Assembly: GCF_041927875.1 (NCBI RefSeq)
Contig: NZ_JBHFHN010000002.1
Strand: one strand, 5' to 3'
DNA: 64,000 bases
From: Paracoccus sp041927875
GTDB taxonomy: Bacteria > Pseudomonadota > Alphaproteobacteria > Rhodobacterales > Rhodobacteraceae
The position numbers and the translations under genes were made by a program. Every line of letters starts with the position of its first letter. Position 1 is the first letter of the stretch. Shown piece by piece: positions 47,012 through 55,373 of the stretch. The notes under the pieces are model-generated. The model was not told where the DNA came from, did no database searches, and saw only the letters and a program-made list of their open reading frames with translations.

Positions 47012-47074
47012 CTTCTTTCTTGCGAAAATACGCCGGGGTGAATGGCCCGCAGGGCCAGAGGGGCAGCGCCCCTC
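47012..47074. repeat. composite intergenic repeat, copy E
   Basis: Core CTTCTTTCTTG, CGA, AAATACGC (47012-47033), then CGGGGTGAATGGC, a small hairpin GGCCC/GGGCC (47044-47056) and a GAGGGGC/GCCCCTC hairpin (47058-47074), between converging genes. Confidence 0.7.
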
Positions 47075-47079
47075 CTGCC

Positions 47080-47544
47080 TTAGCCCGCCAGCCGATCCTT
47101 GACCATCGGCCCGACCGCGCCGAAATCCATCTGCCCGGTGTGGCGCGCCTTCAGTTCGGCCATGACCCGGCCCATGTCGCGGATGCCGCTGGCACCGACC
47201 GCCGCAATCGCAGCATCTACGGCTGCCGCGATCTCGTCACCCGACAGCGGTCGCGGCAGATAGGTCTCGATCACCTTGATCTCGGCCAGCTCCTTCTCGG
47301 CCAGTTCCAGCCGCCCGCCTTCCTCATAGGCGCGGGCGCTGTCCTGGCGCTGCTTGACCATCTTGCCCAGGATCGCCAGCAGATCGGCCTCGGTCAGATC
47401 GCCCCCCTCACCGGCGCTGCCACGCGCCGCGATCTCGCGGTCCTTGAAGGCGGCATTGATCAGCCGCAGCGTCGACAGCCGGTCCGCCTCGCGGGCTTTC
47501 ATCGCGTCTTTCAGATCGGCCATGATACGGGCGCGCAGGTCCAT
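47080..47544 (-). CDS. GatB/YqeY domain-containing protein
   Basis: A 154-residue YqeY-like protein starting MDLRARIMADLKDAMKARE. It has LSTLRLINAAFKDREI, KMVKQRQDSARAYEEGGR, EIKVIETYLPRPLS and a C-terminal DMGRVMAELKARHTGQMDFG. The domain also occurs at the end of GatB, where it contacts tRNA, so a tRNA-related role is inferred. AAGGAGAG precedes the ATG; an upstream ATG adds eight residues and lacks this signal. It is divergent from carA. Confidence 0.94.
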   Translation of the reverse strand: MDLRARIMADLKDAMKAREADRLSTLRLINAAFKDREIAARGSAGEGGDLTEADLLAILGKMVKQRQDSARAYEEGGRLELAEKELAEIKVIETYLPRPLSGDEIAAAVDAAIAAVGASGIRDMGRVMAELKARHTGQMDFGAVGPMVKDRLAG

Positions 47545-47627
47545 CACTCTCTCCTTCGTTTGCCCCAAGATAGGCGCAGGACGCGCCCAACGAAAGGCCC
47601 CGACGAACCCCCCGGCGCGCCGAAGGC

Positions 47628-47655
47628 TTGACCCGGCGGCCCGCCATCCTTAGGT
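47628..47655 (+). promoter_or_regulatory. probable carA promoter
   Basis: TTGACC, 16 bp, TTAGGT, giving a leader of about 55 nt. Confidence 0.45.
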
Positions 47656-47715
47656 TCCCGGCAATTTGCGCGCGCCGATTCCGCGCCCGCGCCGCCCGAG
47701 CCCGAGAGTTCCGCC

Positions 47716-48873
47716 ATGACCGATGCCTTCGCCCCCGCCAAACCCACGGGATGCCTTGTTCTGGCCGATGGATCGGTGTTCTACGGTCAGGGCTTCGGGG
47801 CGACCGGCGCCCGTGTTGCCGAACTGGTTTTCAACACCGCGATGACCGGCTATCAGGAAATCATGACCGACCCGTCCTATGCGGGCCAGATCCTGACCTT
47901 CACCTTCCCCCATATCGGCAATGTCGGCACCAACCCCGAGGATGAGGAAGCCGCCACCCCGGTGGCCGAGGGCATGGTGGTGAAATGGGACATCACCCAG
48001 CCGTCGAACTGGCGCGCCGCCGAAACTCTTGGCGCCTGGCTGGAACGCCACGGTCGCATCGGGCTGGCCGGTGTCGATACCCGCCGCCTGACCCGCGCGA
48101 TCCGCCAGCAGGGCGCGCCCCATGCCGTCATCGCCCATGACCCCGAAGGCCGGTTCGACCTGGAACAACTGGTCAGCCGCGCGCGCGGCTGGAATGGGCT
48201 GGTCGGCCTTGACCTGGCCCGCGACGTTTCCTGCACCGAGCCTTACGCCTGGAACGAAGGCCGCTGGTCCTGGCCCGAAGGTTTCGGCCCCGGCCCGACC
48301 GATGGCTTCCGCGTCGTCGCCATCGATTATGGCGCGAAACGCAACATCCTGCGCTGCCTGTCTTCGGCTGGCTGTTCGGTCACCGTTCTGCCCGCCACCG
48401 CCACCGCGGATGAGGTGCTGGCCCTGAACCCCGAGGGCGTGTTTTTGTCGAACGGTCCCGGCGACCCGGCGGCGACCGGCGACTATGCGGTGCCGATGAT
48501 CCAGGGCGTGCTGGAAGCCGACATCCCGGTGTTCGGCATTTGCCTTGGCCATCAGATGCTTGCTCTGGCGCTTGGTGCGCGCACCGTGAAGATGAACCAC
48601 GGCCATCACGGCGCCAACCATCCAGTCAAGGACAAGGACACCGGCAAGGTCGAGATTACCTCGATGAATCATGGCTTTGCGGTTGACAGCCAGACCCTGC
48701 CCGCGGGTGTGATCGAAACCCATGTGTCGCTGTTCGACGGGTCGAACTGCGGCATTCGGGTGGATGGCAAGCCCGTGTTCTCGGTCCAGCACCATCCCGA
48801 GGCCAGCCCCGGCCCGCAGGACAGTTTCTATCTTTTTGAACGATTCGCGCGGGCGATGGCCGATCGGCGTTAA
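47716..48873 (+). CDS. carA: carbamoyl-phosphate synthase small subunit
   Basis: A 385-residue glutaminase subunit feeding ammonia to CarB for arginine and pyrimidine synthesis. The N-terminal domain has MTGYQEIMTDPSYAGQI and GVDTRRLTRAIR. The class I glutaminase domain has LSNGPGDPA, VFGICLGHQMLALALG with the nucleophile Cys, and HHPEASPGP. carB is not next to it, so the two subunits are encoded apart. A gap of 57 bp leads to the glycosyltransferase gene. Confidence 0.98.
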   Translation: MTDAFAPAKPTGCLVLADGSVFYGQGFGATGARVAELVFNTAMTGYQEIMTDPSYAGQILTFTFPHIGNVGTNPEDEEAATPVAEGMVVKWDITQPSNWRAAETLGAWLERHGRIGLAGVDTRRLTRAIRQQGAPHAVIAHDPEGRFDLEQLVSRARGWNGLVGLDLARDVSCTEPYAWNEGRWSWPEGFGPGPTDGFRVVAIDYGAKRNILRCLSSAGCSVTVLPATATADEVLALNPEGVFLSNGPGDPAATGDYAVPMIQGVLEADIPVFGICLGHQMLALALGARTVKMNHGHHGANHPVKDKDTGKVEITSMNHGFAVDSQTLPAGVIETHVSLFDGSNCGIRVDGKPVFSVQHHPEASPGPQDSFYLFERFARAMADRR

Positions 48874-48930
48874 GCGTTTCTTAAGGGATCGTCTGCTAAC
48901 ACCGGCTTCGGGAATCGTCCGGGGGCCAGC

Positions 48931-50919
48931 ATGGCGGTCATCGCATTCGAGCGGAAACAGGATGTCGCGGCAGATCAGGCGGCGCGCCCGCGGCTGTCGG
49001 TGGTGCGGCCCACTCGGCGGCAGCTTGGGCAAATCCTGATCGAACAGGGCGCGGTGCGGCCCGCCGATCTGGTGCAGGCCCTGGCGTTGCGCCGTCGCCA
49101 GACGGTGCGGCTGGGCGACATCCTTCTGGCGCGCGGCTGGGTGCATGAGGATGCGTTGATGCGCGCCCTGGCAACGCAATGGGGCTGCGGCACGGTCGAT
49201 CTGACCCGCGACCCGCCGCAGGATTGGCTGACCGATCTGCTGGGCGCCGATTTCTGCCTGACTCATGCGGTGATCCCCTGGCGGCGGCACGGCGATGACC
49301 TGATCCTCGCCACCGCCCGGCCCGAGGATTTCGGTGCGCTGAAAGCCCGCCTGCCGCGCCTGCCCGGTCGTGTCGACATGGTGATCGCCAGCGAAAACGC
49401 GATCCACGCCGCCCTGCTGGCACACCGGCAAGAGGGGCTGATCCGCCAGGCCGAAACCCGCGTCGATGCCGCCGACAGCGCCCGCAGCCTTGACGGCCAG
49501 CGGCTGTCGGCGCTGGTGCTGCTGATGCTGGTCGCGCTGACCGCCGGGCTGACCTTCGCGCCGCTGGCGGTGTTCGGCCTGATCGCCGCCTGGGCCACGC
49601 TGACACTGATCGCCACCACCGGGCTGAAGGCCTTGGCCTTCGCCGCCGAGGTGCGCGGCCAGGCCCGCGACAGCCTGCGTTCGCCACCCGCCGCCCCCGG
49701 CCTGATCCCGCTGCCGGTGATCTCGGTCATGGTGCCGATGTTCAACGAACCCGACATCGCCCCGCGCCTGGTCGCGCGGCTGTCGGCTGTCGATTATCCG
49801 CGCGAATTGCTGGATGTCATGCTGGTGGTCGAGGAGGTGGACACCACCACCCGCGACGCCCTGTCCATCGCCGGCCTGCCGCATTGGATGCGCGTCGTCA
49901 CCGTGCCCGACGGCCCGGTCCGCACCAAGCCACGCGCTCTGAATTACGCGCTGAACTTTGCCAAGGGCAGCGTGATCGGCGTCTGGGATGCCGAGGATCG
50001 CCCCGAGCCAAGCCAGCTTCGCCAGATCGCCGCGCATTTCGCCCGCGCCGGTGATGACGTCGCCTGTCTGCAAGGGCGGCTGGATTACTACAACCCCCGC
50101 GTCAACTGGCTGTCGCGCTGCTTTACCATCGAATATGCGGCCTGGTTCCGCGCCATGCTGCCCGGTGTCGCGCGACTGGGGCTGGTGATCCCGCTGGGCG
50201 GCACCACGCTGTTCTTCCGCCGCACAGCGCTTGAGGAACTGGGCGGCTGGGACGCCCATAACGTCACCGAAGATGCCGATCTGGGCGTGCGCCTGGCGCG
50301 GCACGGCTGGCGCACCGAACTGGCCGACACCACCACCCACGAAGAGGCGAACTGCCGGACCCTGCCCTGGGTCAAGCAACGCTCTCGCTGGCTGAAAGGT
50401 TACGCGATGACCTGGGCGGTGCATATGCGCGACCCGCTGCGGCTGTGGCGCGATCTGGGGCCGCGCCGTTTCCTGTCGTTCCAGATCCAGCTCCTTGGCA
50501 CGCTGTCGCAATATCTGCTGGCCCCGGTACTGTGGACCTTCTGGCTGGCCTCGTTCGGGCTTTGGCACCCGGTGGCCACGCCCCTCGCGGACCTCGTCGG
50601 GCCGAGCGCGGTCACGGCGCTGTTCACGCTGTTCCTGGCGACCGAGGCGCTGAACCTGCTGGTCAACCTCTGGGCCACGCGCGGTGCCGATCATCGCGGC
50701 CTCTGGGGCTGGACGCTGACCATGAACCTTTACTTTCCGCTGGGCGCACTCGCCGGCTGGAAAGCCATCCATGAGGTGCTGACCAAGCCCTTCTATTGGG
50801 ACAAGACCGCCCATGGCCTTTACGATGGCGCGGCACATGAGGTGCCCCCGACGCCCGGCCCGGCACTCGCGCCGCAACCGGCACTGGCCGCTGTGCAGCA
50901 CCGTGGCACGATCAGCTAG
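48931..50919 (+). CDS. membrane glycosyltransferase (GT2) with N-terminal MshEN domain
   Basis: A 662-residue protein in two parts. Residues about 30-165 form a GspE-N/MshEN domain with two RLGxxLxxxG...LxxALxxQ-type motifs (30-56, 60-84), the pattern that binds c-di-GMP in MshE and NfrB. Two helices follow (about 190-235), then a GT2 domain (about 262-490) with DAED (353-356), TEDADLG (446-452) and QRSRW (483-487), as in processive BcsA-like synthases. Further helices lie near 508-540 and 555-650. It probably makes or exports a surface polysaccharide; regulation by c-di-GMP is inferred. In NfrB the MshEN domain is at the other end. Confidence 0.88.
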   Translation: MAVIAFERKQDVAADQAARPRLSVVRPTRRQLGQILIEQGAVRPADLVQALALRRRQTVRLGDILLARGWVHEDALMRALATQWGCGTVDLTRDPPQDWLTDLLGADFCLTHAVIPWRRHGDDLILATARPEDFGALKARLPRLPGRVDMVIASENAIHAALLAHRQEGLIRQAETRVDAADSARSLDGQRLSALVLLMLVALTAGLTFAPLAVFGLIAAWATLTLIATTGLKALAFAAEVRGQARDSLRSPPAAPGLIPLPVISVMVPMFNEPDIAPRLVARLSAVDYPRELLDVMLVVEEVDTTTRDALSIAGLPHWMRVVTVPDGPVRTKPRALNYALNFAKGSVIGVWDAEDRPEPSQLRQIAAHFARAGDDVACLQGRLDYYNPRVNWLSRCFTIEYAAWFRAMLPGVARLGLVIPLGGTTLFFRRTALEELGGWDAHNVTEDADLGVRLARHGWRTELADTTTHEEANCRTLPWVKQRSRWLKGYAMTWAVHMRDPLRLWRDLGPRRFLSFQIQLLGTLSQYLLAPVLWTFWLASFGLWHPVATPLADLVGPSAVTALFTLFLATEALNLLVNLWATRGADHRGLWGWTLTMNLYFPLGALAGWKAIHEVLTKPFYWDKTAHGLYDGAAHEVPPTPGPALAPQPALAAVQHRGTIS

Positions 50920-50959
50920 CACAGGCCGAAACGTCGCGCCCGGCACGCCCTCATCACGC

Positions 50960-50988
50960 TGGACAGGCAGGCCCGCGATGCGCTTAGC
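50960..50988 (+). promoter_or_regulatory. possible promoter of the trpB-like gene
   Basis: TGGACA, 17 bp, CTTAGC, about 36 bp before the ATG. Confidence 0.35.
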
Positions 50989-51024
50989 TGCGGGCCACCA
51001 CATGCCAGACAGCAGGTCTTGACG

Positions 51025-52233
51025 ATGACATCCTATCTTAAACAGTTCCCCGACGCGCAGGGGTTTTTCGGACAATATGGCGGGGCTGACCTGCCGCCGC
51101 CGCTGGTGCCGCATTTCAAGGCCATCGAACAGGCCTATGACCGCATCGCCAAAAGCGCCGATTTCATCCGCGAACTGCGCGCCATCCGCAAGCATTTCCA
51201 GGGCCGGCCCACGCCGATCTCGTATCTGGGCAACCTCTCGGACATCTGCGGCGGCGCCCGCCTTTACGCCAAGCGCGAGGATCTGAACCACACCGGCGCC
51301 CACAAGCTCAATCACTGCATGGCCGAGGCGCTGCTTGCGCGCCACATGGGCAAGACCAAGGTCATGGCCGAGACCGGCGCCGGCCAGCACGGCGTCGCAC
51401 TGGCCACGGCGGCGGCCTATTTCGGCCTCGAATGCGAAATCCACATGGGTGAGATCGACATCGCCAAAGAGGCGCCGAACGTCACCCGGATGCGGCTTCT
51501 GGGCGCGCAGGTGGTGCCGGTCAGCTTCGGCGGCCGGTCGCTGAAAGAGGCGGTGGACAGCTGCTTCCAATCCTATCTGCAACAGGCCGACCGCGCGCTG
51601 TTTGCCATCGGCTCGGTCGTCGGCCCGCACCCCTTCCCGCGCATGGTCCGCGACTTCCAGCATGTCGTCGGCCTTGAGGCGCGCGAGCAATTCCTTGAAA
51701 TGACAGGAAACCTGCCCGACATGGTGGCCGCCTGCGTCGGTGGCGGGTCGAACGCCATGGGCATCTTCGCGGGCTTCATCGACGATGCCGATGTCGCGCT
51801 TTACGGCGTCGAGCCGATGGGCACCTCGTCGAAACTGGGCGATCACGCCGCCACCATCACCTATGGCGAAGATGGCGACATCCACGGCTTCCGCACCATC
51901 GTGCTGAAAGATGCCGAGGGCAACCCCGCCCCCGTCCACACCATCGCCTCGGGCCTTGACTATCCCGGCGTCGGCCCCGAACACGCGCACCTGCACCGCA
52001 GCGGCCGCGTGACCTATACCGCCGCCAATGACCATGAGGCGCTGGACGCCTTTTACCGGCTGTCGCGCCACGAGGGCATCATCCCCGCCCTGGAAAGCGC
52101 CCATGCCGTCGCCTTCGCGCTGCGCGAGGCAAAGAACCACCCGGGCAAGGCGATCCTGATCAATCTGTCCGGGCGCGGCGACAAGGACATTGATTACGTC
52201 ACCCAGACCCACGGCTTTGGCGACGGACGCTGA
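51025..52233 (+). CDS. tryptophan synthase beta chain (TrpB-like)
   Basis: A 402-residue PLP fold-type II protein. TrpB landmarks are clear: KREDLNHTGAHKLNH with the PLP lysine, AETGAGQHGVA with the catalytic Glu, GSVVGPHPFPRMVRDFQ, CVGGGSNAMG and the C-terminal LINLSGRGDKD. It differs from textbook TrpB at several places (HKLNHCMAEALL instead of HKINNVLGQALL; FRTIVLKDAEGNPAPVHTIA). No trpA or trpF is adjacent, so it may be a second copy rather than the main enzyme. The ATG is used; a TTG two codons upstream is possible. Confidence 0.88.
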   Translation: MTSYLKQFPDAQGFFGQYGGADLPPPLVPHFKAIEQAYDRIAKSADFIRELRAIRKHFQGRPTPISYLGNLSDICGGARLYAKREDLNHTGAHKLNHCMAEALLARHMGKTKVMAETGAGQHGVALATAAAYFGLECEIHMGEIDIAKEAPNVTRMRLLGAQVVPVSFGGRSLKEAVDSCFQSYLQQADRALFAIGSVVGPHPFPRMVRDFQHVVGLEAREQFLEMTGNLPDMVAACVGGGSNAMGIFAGFIDDADVALYGVEPMGTSSKLGDHAATITYGEDGDIHGFRTIVLKDAEGNPAPVHTIASGLDYPGVGPEHAHLHRSGRVTYTAANDHEALDAFYRLSRHEGIIPALESAHAVAFALREAKNHPGKAILINLSGRGDKDIDYVTQTHGFGDGR

Positions 52234-52300
52234 TTTCTTTCTTGCCCAAATACGCTGGGGGTGGATGGCGGCCCCGCCGCCAGAGGGGGCAAAGCCCCCT
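52234..52300. repeat. composite intergenic repeat, copy F
   Basis: Core TTTCTTTCTTG, CCC, AAATACGC (52234-52255) begins right after the trpB-like stop. It is followed by TGGGGGTGGATGGC, a GGCGG/CCGCC hairpin and an AGGGGGC/GCCCCCT hairpin (52284-52300). Confidence 0.7.
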
Positions 52301-52330
52301 GCCCCGGCCCCGAACCCGCGCCGCCGCCCC

Positions 52331-52359
52331 TTGCAGCGACGCCCCCCCGCGTCTAGATC
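52331..52359 (+). promoter_or_regulatory. probable bolA-grxD promoter
   Basis: TTGCAG, 17 bp, TAGATC, about 30 bp before the bolA ATG. Confidence 0.5.
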
Positions 52360-52389
52360 AGATCAAACGCCAGCGAAAGGAAGCCACCC

Positions 52390-52632
52390 ATGGCCATGGA
52401 AGCCCATGACATCGAAGCCCTGATCCGCGCGGCTTTCCCGGATGCGCAGATCACCATCACCGATCTGGCCGGCGACGGCAATCACTGGGCCGCCGAGGTG
52501 ATCGACGAATCCTTCCGCGGCCAGAACCGGGTTCAGCAACAGCGCGCCGTCTATGCCGCGCTGAAGGGCAAGATGGACGGCCCGCGCGGCGAATTGCACG
52601 CGCTTGCGCTGACCACCAAGGCCCCCGATTGA
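52390..52632 (+). CDS. BolA family protein
   Basis: An 80-residue BolA2-like protein. It has IEALIRAAFPDAQITITDLAG, then a GDGNHWAAEVIDESFRGQ loop with the conserved His, and a helix NRVQQQRAVYAAL. BolA proteins pair with monothiol glutaredoxins and 2Fe-2S clusters in iron sensing and cluster delivery. grxD lies 45 bp downstream on the same strand, the classical partner arrangement. An ATG two codons later is an alternative start. Confidence 0.95.
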   Translation: MAMEAHDIEALIRAAFPDAQITITDLAGDGNHWAAEVIDESFRGQNRVQQQRAVYAALKGKMDGPRGELHALALTTKAPD

Positions 52633-52677
52633 CGCCACACCATCGACCGCCCCTTGCGGCACCGAAAGGACATCACC

Positions 52678-53037
52678 ATGACCGCCTCCGACCAGATCCG
52701 CGACACGATCACCGCCAATGACGTGGTGCTGTATATGAAGGGCAGCAAGGAAATGCCGCGCTGTGGCTTTTCCAGCCGCGTCGCCGGCGTGCTGAACTTC
52801 ATGGGCGTCGACTACAAGGACGTCGACGTGCTGGCCGATGAAAATGTCCGCCAGGGCATCAAGGATTTCTCGGACTGGCCGACGATCCCGCAGCTTTACG
52901 TCAAGGGCGAATTCGTCGGCGGCTGCGATATCGTCACCGAAATGACCCTGTCGGGCGAGCTGGACCAGCTGTTCGACGCCAAGGGCATCGCCTATGACAA
53001 GGCCGCCGCCGACCGCATCCGCGAAGCGAACGCCTGA
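52678..53037 (+). CDS. grxD: monothiol glutaredoxin, Grx4 type
   Basis: A 119-residue Grx4 family protein with the monothiol active site in MPRCGFSSRV (CGFS). WPTIPQLYVKGEFVGGCDIV is the usual glutathione-binding stretch. It carries or transfers 2Fe-2S clusters and works with BolA, encoded directly upstream. AAAGGA precedes the ATG. A strong terminator ends the pair. Confidence 0.97.
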   Translation: MTASDQIRDTITANDVVLYMKGSKEMPRCGFSSRVAGVLNFMGVDYKDVDVLADENVRQGIKDFSDWPTIPQLYVKGEFVGGCDIVTEMTLSGELDQLFDAKGIAYDKAAADRIREANA

Positions 53038-53056
53038 AATAGCCGCCATGATCGGC

Positions 53057-53084
53057 AAAGGCCGCCCCCAGGGGCGGCCTTTTT
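53057..53084 (+). terminator. terminator after grxD
   Basis: An 11-bp stem (53057-53067 with 53072-53082), CCAG loop, running into TTTTT. It also lies before the stop of the converging ALDH gene. Confidence 0.93.
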
Positions 53085-53090
53085 CATGCG

Positions 53091-55364
53091 CTACAGCCCG
53101 TAGGGCAGCCAGATCGTCTTCCACTGGCGCGCGGCCTCGCGGAACTCGGGGCCTTGGCCGCGCGGGCTGGACCAGTCGCGCGGGGCAATGCGCCAGACCG
53201 GCTTCAGATTGCCCGCCGCCTGCGGGGCGTGATCCAGATCGCCCGCCAGCCACAACGCCGCGACCGCATCATGCGCGGCCAGGGTCGCGGCCAGTTCGGC
53301 CTCATCGCCGGGGATCAGGTTGACGACCCCGCCGGGCAGGTCGGACGTGTCCAGCACCTGCGCCAGATCGGCGGCGATCATCGGATGGCGGCGCGAGGGC
53401 ACGGCGACCACCCGGTTGCCCGCCGCTATCGCCGGGGCGATCAGCGAGACCAGCCCCAGCAGCGGCGCGGCATCGGGGGCGACCATGCCGATGATGCCAT
53501 AGGGCGCGGGCAGGGTCAGGGTCAGATGCCCGGCCTGGGTGTCATGGCTGCGACCGTCATCCTTGTCGGCACGCCCGGCCCAGTGAAACAGCCGGTCCAG
53601 ACTGGCCGCCACCTCATCCCGGCCCAGTTGCGCGGCCAGGGCATCGGCGCGCTGCGACAGGTTTTCGGCGATGAAATAGATGACCTGTGCGCGCTGATGC
53701 CCCGACAGGCGCGACCAGCCGGCGGCCTTGGCGGCGGCCTCGACCGCGTTGCGGATGTCCTTGCGCCCGCCGATGCCGATCAGGCCATCATCGGTGGCGC
53801 GCGACAGCCCGCCATCGGGGCGCTTCTGCGCGCCGCCGATATACAGTTTCGCGGTCCGGTCGATGGTCTGCGCCGCGGGTTTCACCGCCCCCGCGCGACG
53901 CGGCGCGGGCGGGTCGGGCAGGCGCAGATAGGCCGCCATCCCCTCGGCCCCGCCCTCGCGGCCAAAGCCCGACTCGCGCCAGCCACCAAAGGGCGCACCG
54001 GCATCGAACAGGTTGGTGGCGTTGATCCAGATCACCCCCGCATTCAGCCCGGCCGCGACCGCCGTCGCCTGGGTGATGTTTTCCGACCAGACGCTTGCCG
54101 CCAGTCCATAGCGCGTGGCGTTGCCGATCTCGATCGCCTCATCGGGCGTGCGAAAGGTGGTCAGCGTGGCGATCGGGCCGAAGATTTCCGTGATGCTGGC
54201 GGGGTTTGCGGGTTCGGCCCCGGCCAGAATGGCGGGCGCGACCCAATTGCCTTTCGCGGGAAGCGCCGTGGCGGGCGTCAGCAGATCAGCCCCCGCCGCC
54301 TGCCCCGCCGCAACCAGCGACCGGATGCGGTCGGCCTGTTCGGCGCTGATGATGGCGCCGATGTCGGTCGATTTGTCCAGGGGATCGCCGACCCGCAGCC
54401 CGTTCATCCGCCGCACCAGCCGGTCGGTGAAATCCCGCGCGACCGAGGCCGCGACGACCAGCCGCGAGCCCGCGCAGCAGACCTGACCCTGATTGAACCA
54501 GATGCCATCGACCACGCCCTCGACCGCGGCATCCAGATCGGCGTCCTCCAGCACGATGAAGGGCGACTTGCCGCCCAGTTCCAGCGTCACCGGCACCCGG
54601 CCCGCGACCTGTTCGTGGATCTTGCGCCCCACCTCGGTCGAGCCGGTAAAGGCGATCTTGTCGACCGGCGCGGCAACCAGTGCCGCCCCCGTCGCGCCAT
54701 CGCCGGTGACGATGTTGACCACCCCCGGCGGCAGGCCGACTTCGGCGCAGATCTGGGCAAAGCGCAGCGCGGTCAGCGGCGTCTGCTCGGCCGGTTTCAG
54801 CACCACGGTATTGCCGGCCGCCAAGGCCGGGGCGATCTTCCAGGCCAGCATCAGCAGCGGAAAGTTCCACGGAATGATCTGGCCGCAGACGCCATGCGGG
54901 CGGTGGTCGGGAAAATCCTGATCGACCAGATCGGCCCAACCCGCGTGATGATAGAAATGCCGCACGGCCAGCGGAATGTCGGCCTCGCGCGCTTCGCGGA
55001 TCGGCTTGCCGGTGTCCAGCACCTCCAGCACCGACAGCAGGCGTTCGTGCTTTTGCAGGTGCCGGGCGATGGCATACAGGTATCGCGCCCGCGCGGCGCC
55101 GGGCAGCTTGGCCCAGCCCGGCTGCGCACGCCGCGCGGCGCGGATGGCCGCCGCGATGTCATCCGCGCTGCCCTGCGCGACCTTGGCCAGCGTCTCGCCA
55201 GTTGCCGGGTTCAGCGTCGGGAAGTGTCCCTGCCCCGCCACCCATTTGCCGCCGATGAAATGGCCAAAGGGCTGATGCGCGGCGATCCAGTCGCGCGCCG
55301 CCGCATCGCTTTCGCGCGAAGGGCCATAGTCCAGGGTTTCCAGAATCTCGGTCACGGTCGGCAT
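53091..55364 (-). CDS. two-domain aldehyde dehydrogenase encoded with deoC
   Basis: A 757-residue protein. Residues about 25-480 form a complete ALDH: PWNFPLLMLAWKIAPALAAG, LELGGKSPF with Glu262 and NQGQVCCAGSR with Cys296 at the catalytic position. Residues about 505-730 form a second, shorter ALDH-like N-terminal half (AAKAAGWSRLSGHQRAQVIY, PYGIIGMVAPDAAPLLG, PAIAAGNRVVAVPS) without a catalytic Cys region. It follows deoC by 9 bp, so it probably oxidises the acetaldehyde released by that aldolase, or a related aldehyde. Confidence 0.92.
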   Translation of the reverse strand: MPTVTEILETLDYGPSRESDAAARDWIAAHQPFGHFIGGKWVAGQGHFPTLNPATGETLAKVAQGSADDIAAAIRAARRAQPGWAKLPGAARARYLYAIARHLQKHERLLSVLEVLDTGKPIREAREADIPLAVRHFYHHAGWADLVDQDFPDHRPHGVCGQIIPWNFPLLMLAWKIAPALAAGNTVVLKPAEQTPLTALRFAQICAEVGLPPGVVNIVTGDGATGAALVAAPVDKIAFTGSTEVGRKIHEQVAGRVPVTLELGGKSPFIVLEDADLDAAVEGVVDGIWFNQGQVCCAGSRLVVAASVARDFTDRLVRRMNGLRVGDPLDKSTDIGAIISAEQADRIRSLVAAGQAAGADLLTPATALPAKGNWVAPAILAGAEPANPASITEIFGPIATLTTFRTPDEAIEIGNATRYGLAASVWSENITQATAVAAGLNAGVIWINATNLFDAGAPFGGWRESGFGREGGAEGMAAYLRLPDPPAPRRAGAVKPAAQTIDRTAKLYIGGAQKRPDGGLSRATDDGLIGIGGRKDIRNAVEAAAKAAGWSRLSGHQRAQVIYFIAENLSQRADALAAQLGRDEVAASLDRLFHWAGRADKDDGRSHDTQAGHLTLTLPAPYGIIGMVAPDAAPLLGLVSLIAPAIAAGNRVVAVPSRRHPMIAADLAQVLDTSDLPGGVVNLIPGDEAELAATLAAHDAVAALWLAGDLDHAPQAAGNLKPVWRIAPRDWSSPRGQGPEFREAARQWKTIWLPYGL

Positions 55365-55373
55365 CTTTCCCCC

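Noticed and set aside
47650..52212. 1520-codon open frame on the minus strand opposite carA, the glycosyltransferase and the trpB-like gene
   Set aside because: A GC-rich antisense frame: the opposite strand holds three clearly conserved genes and the product has no motifs.
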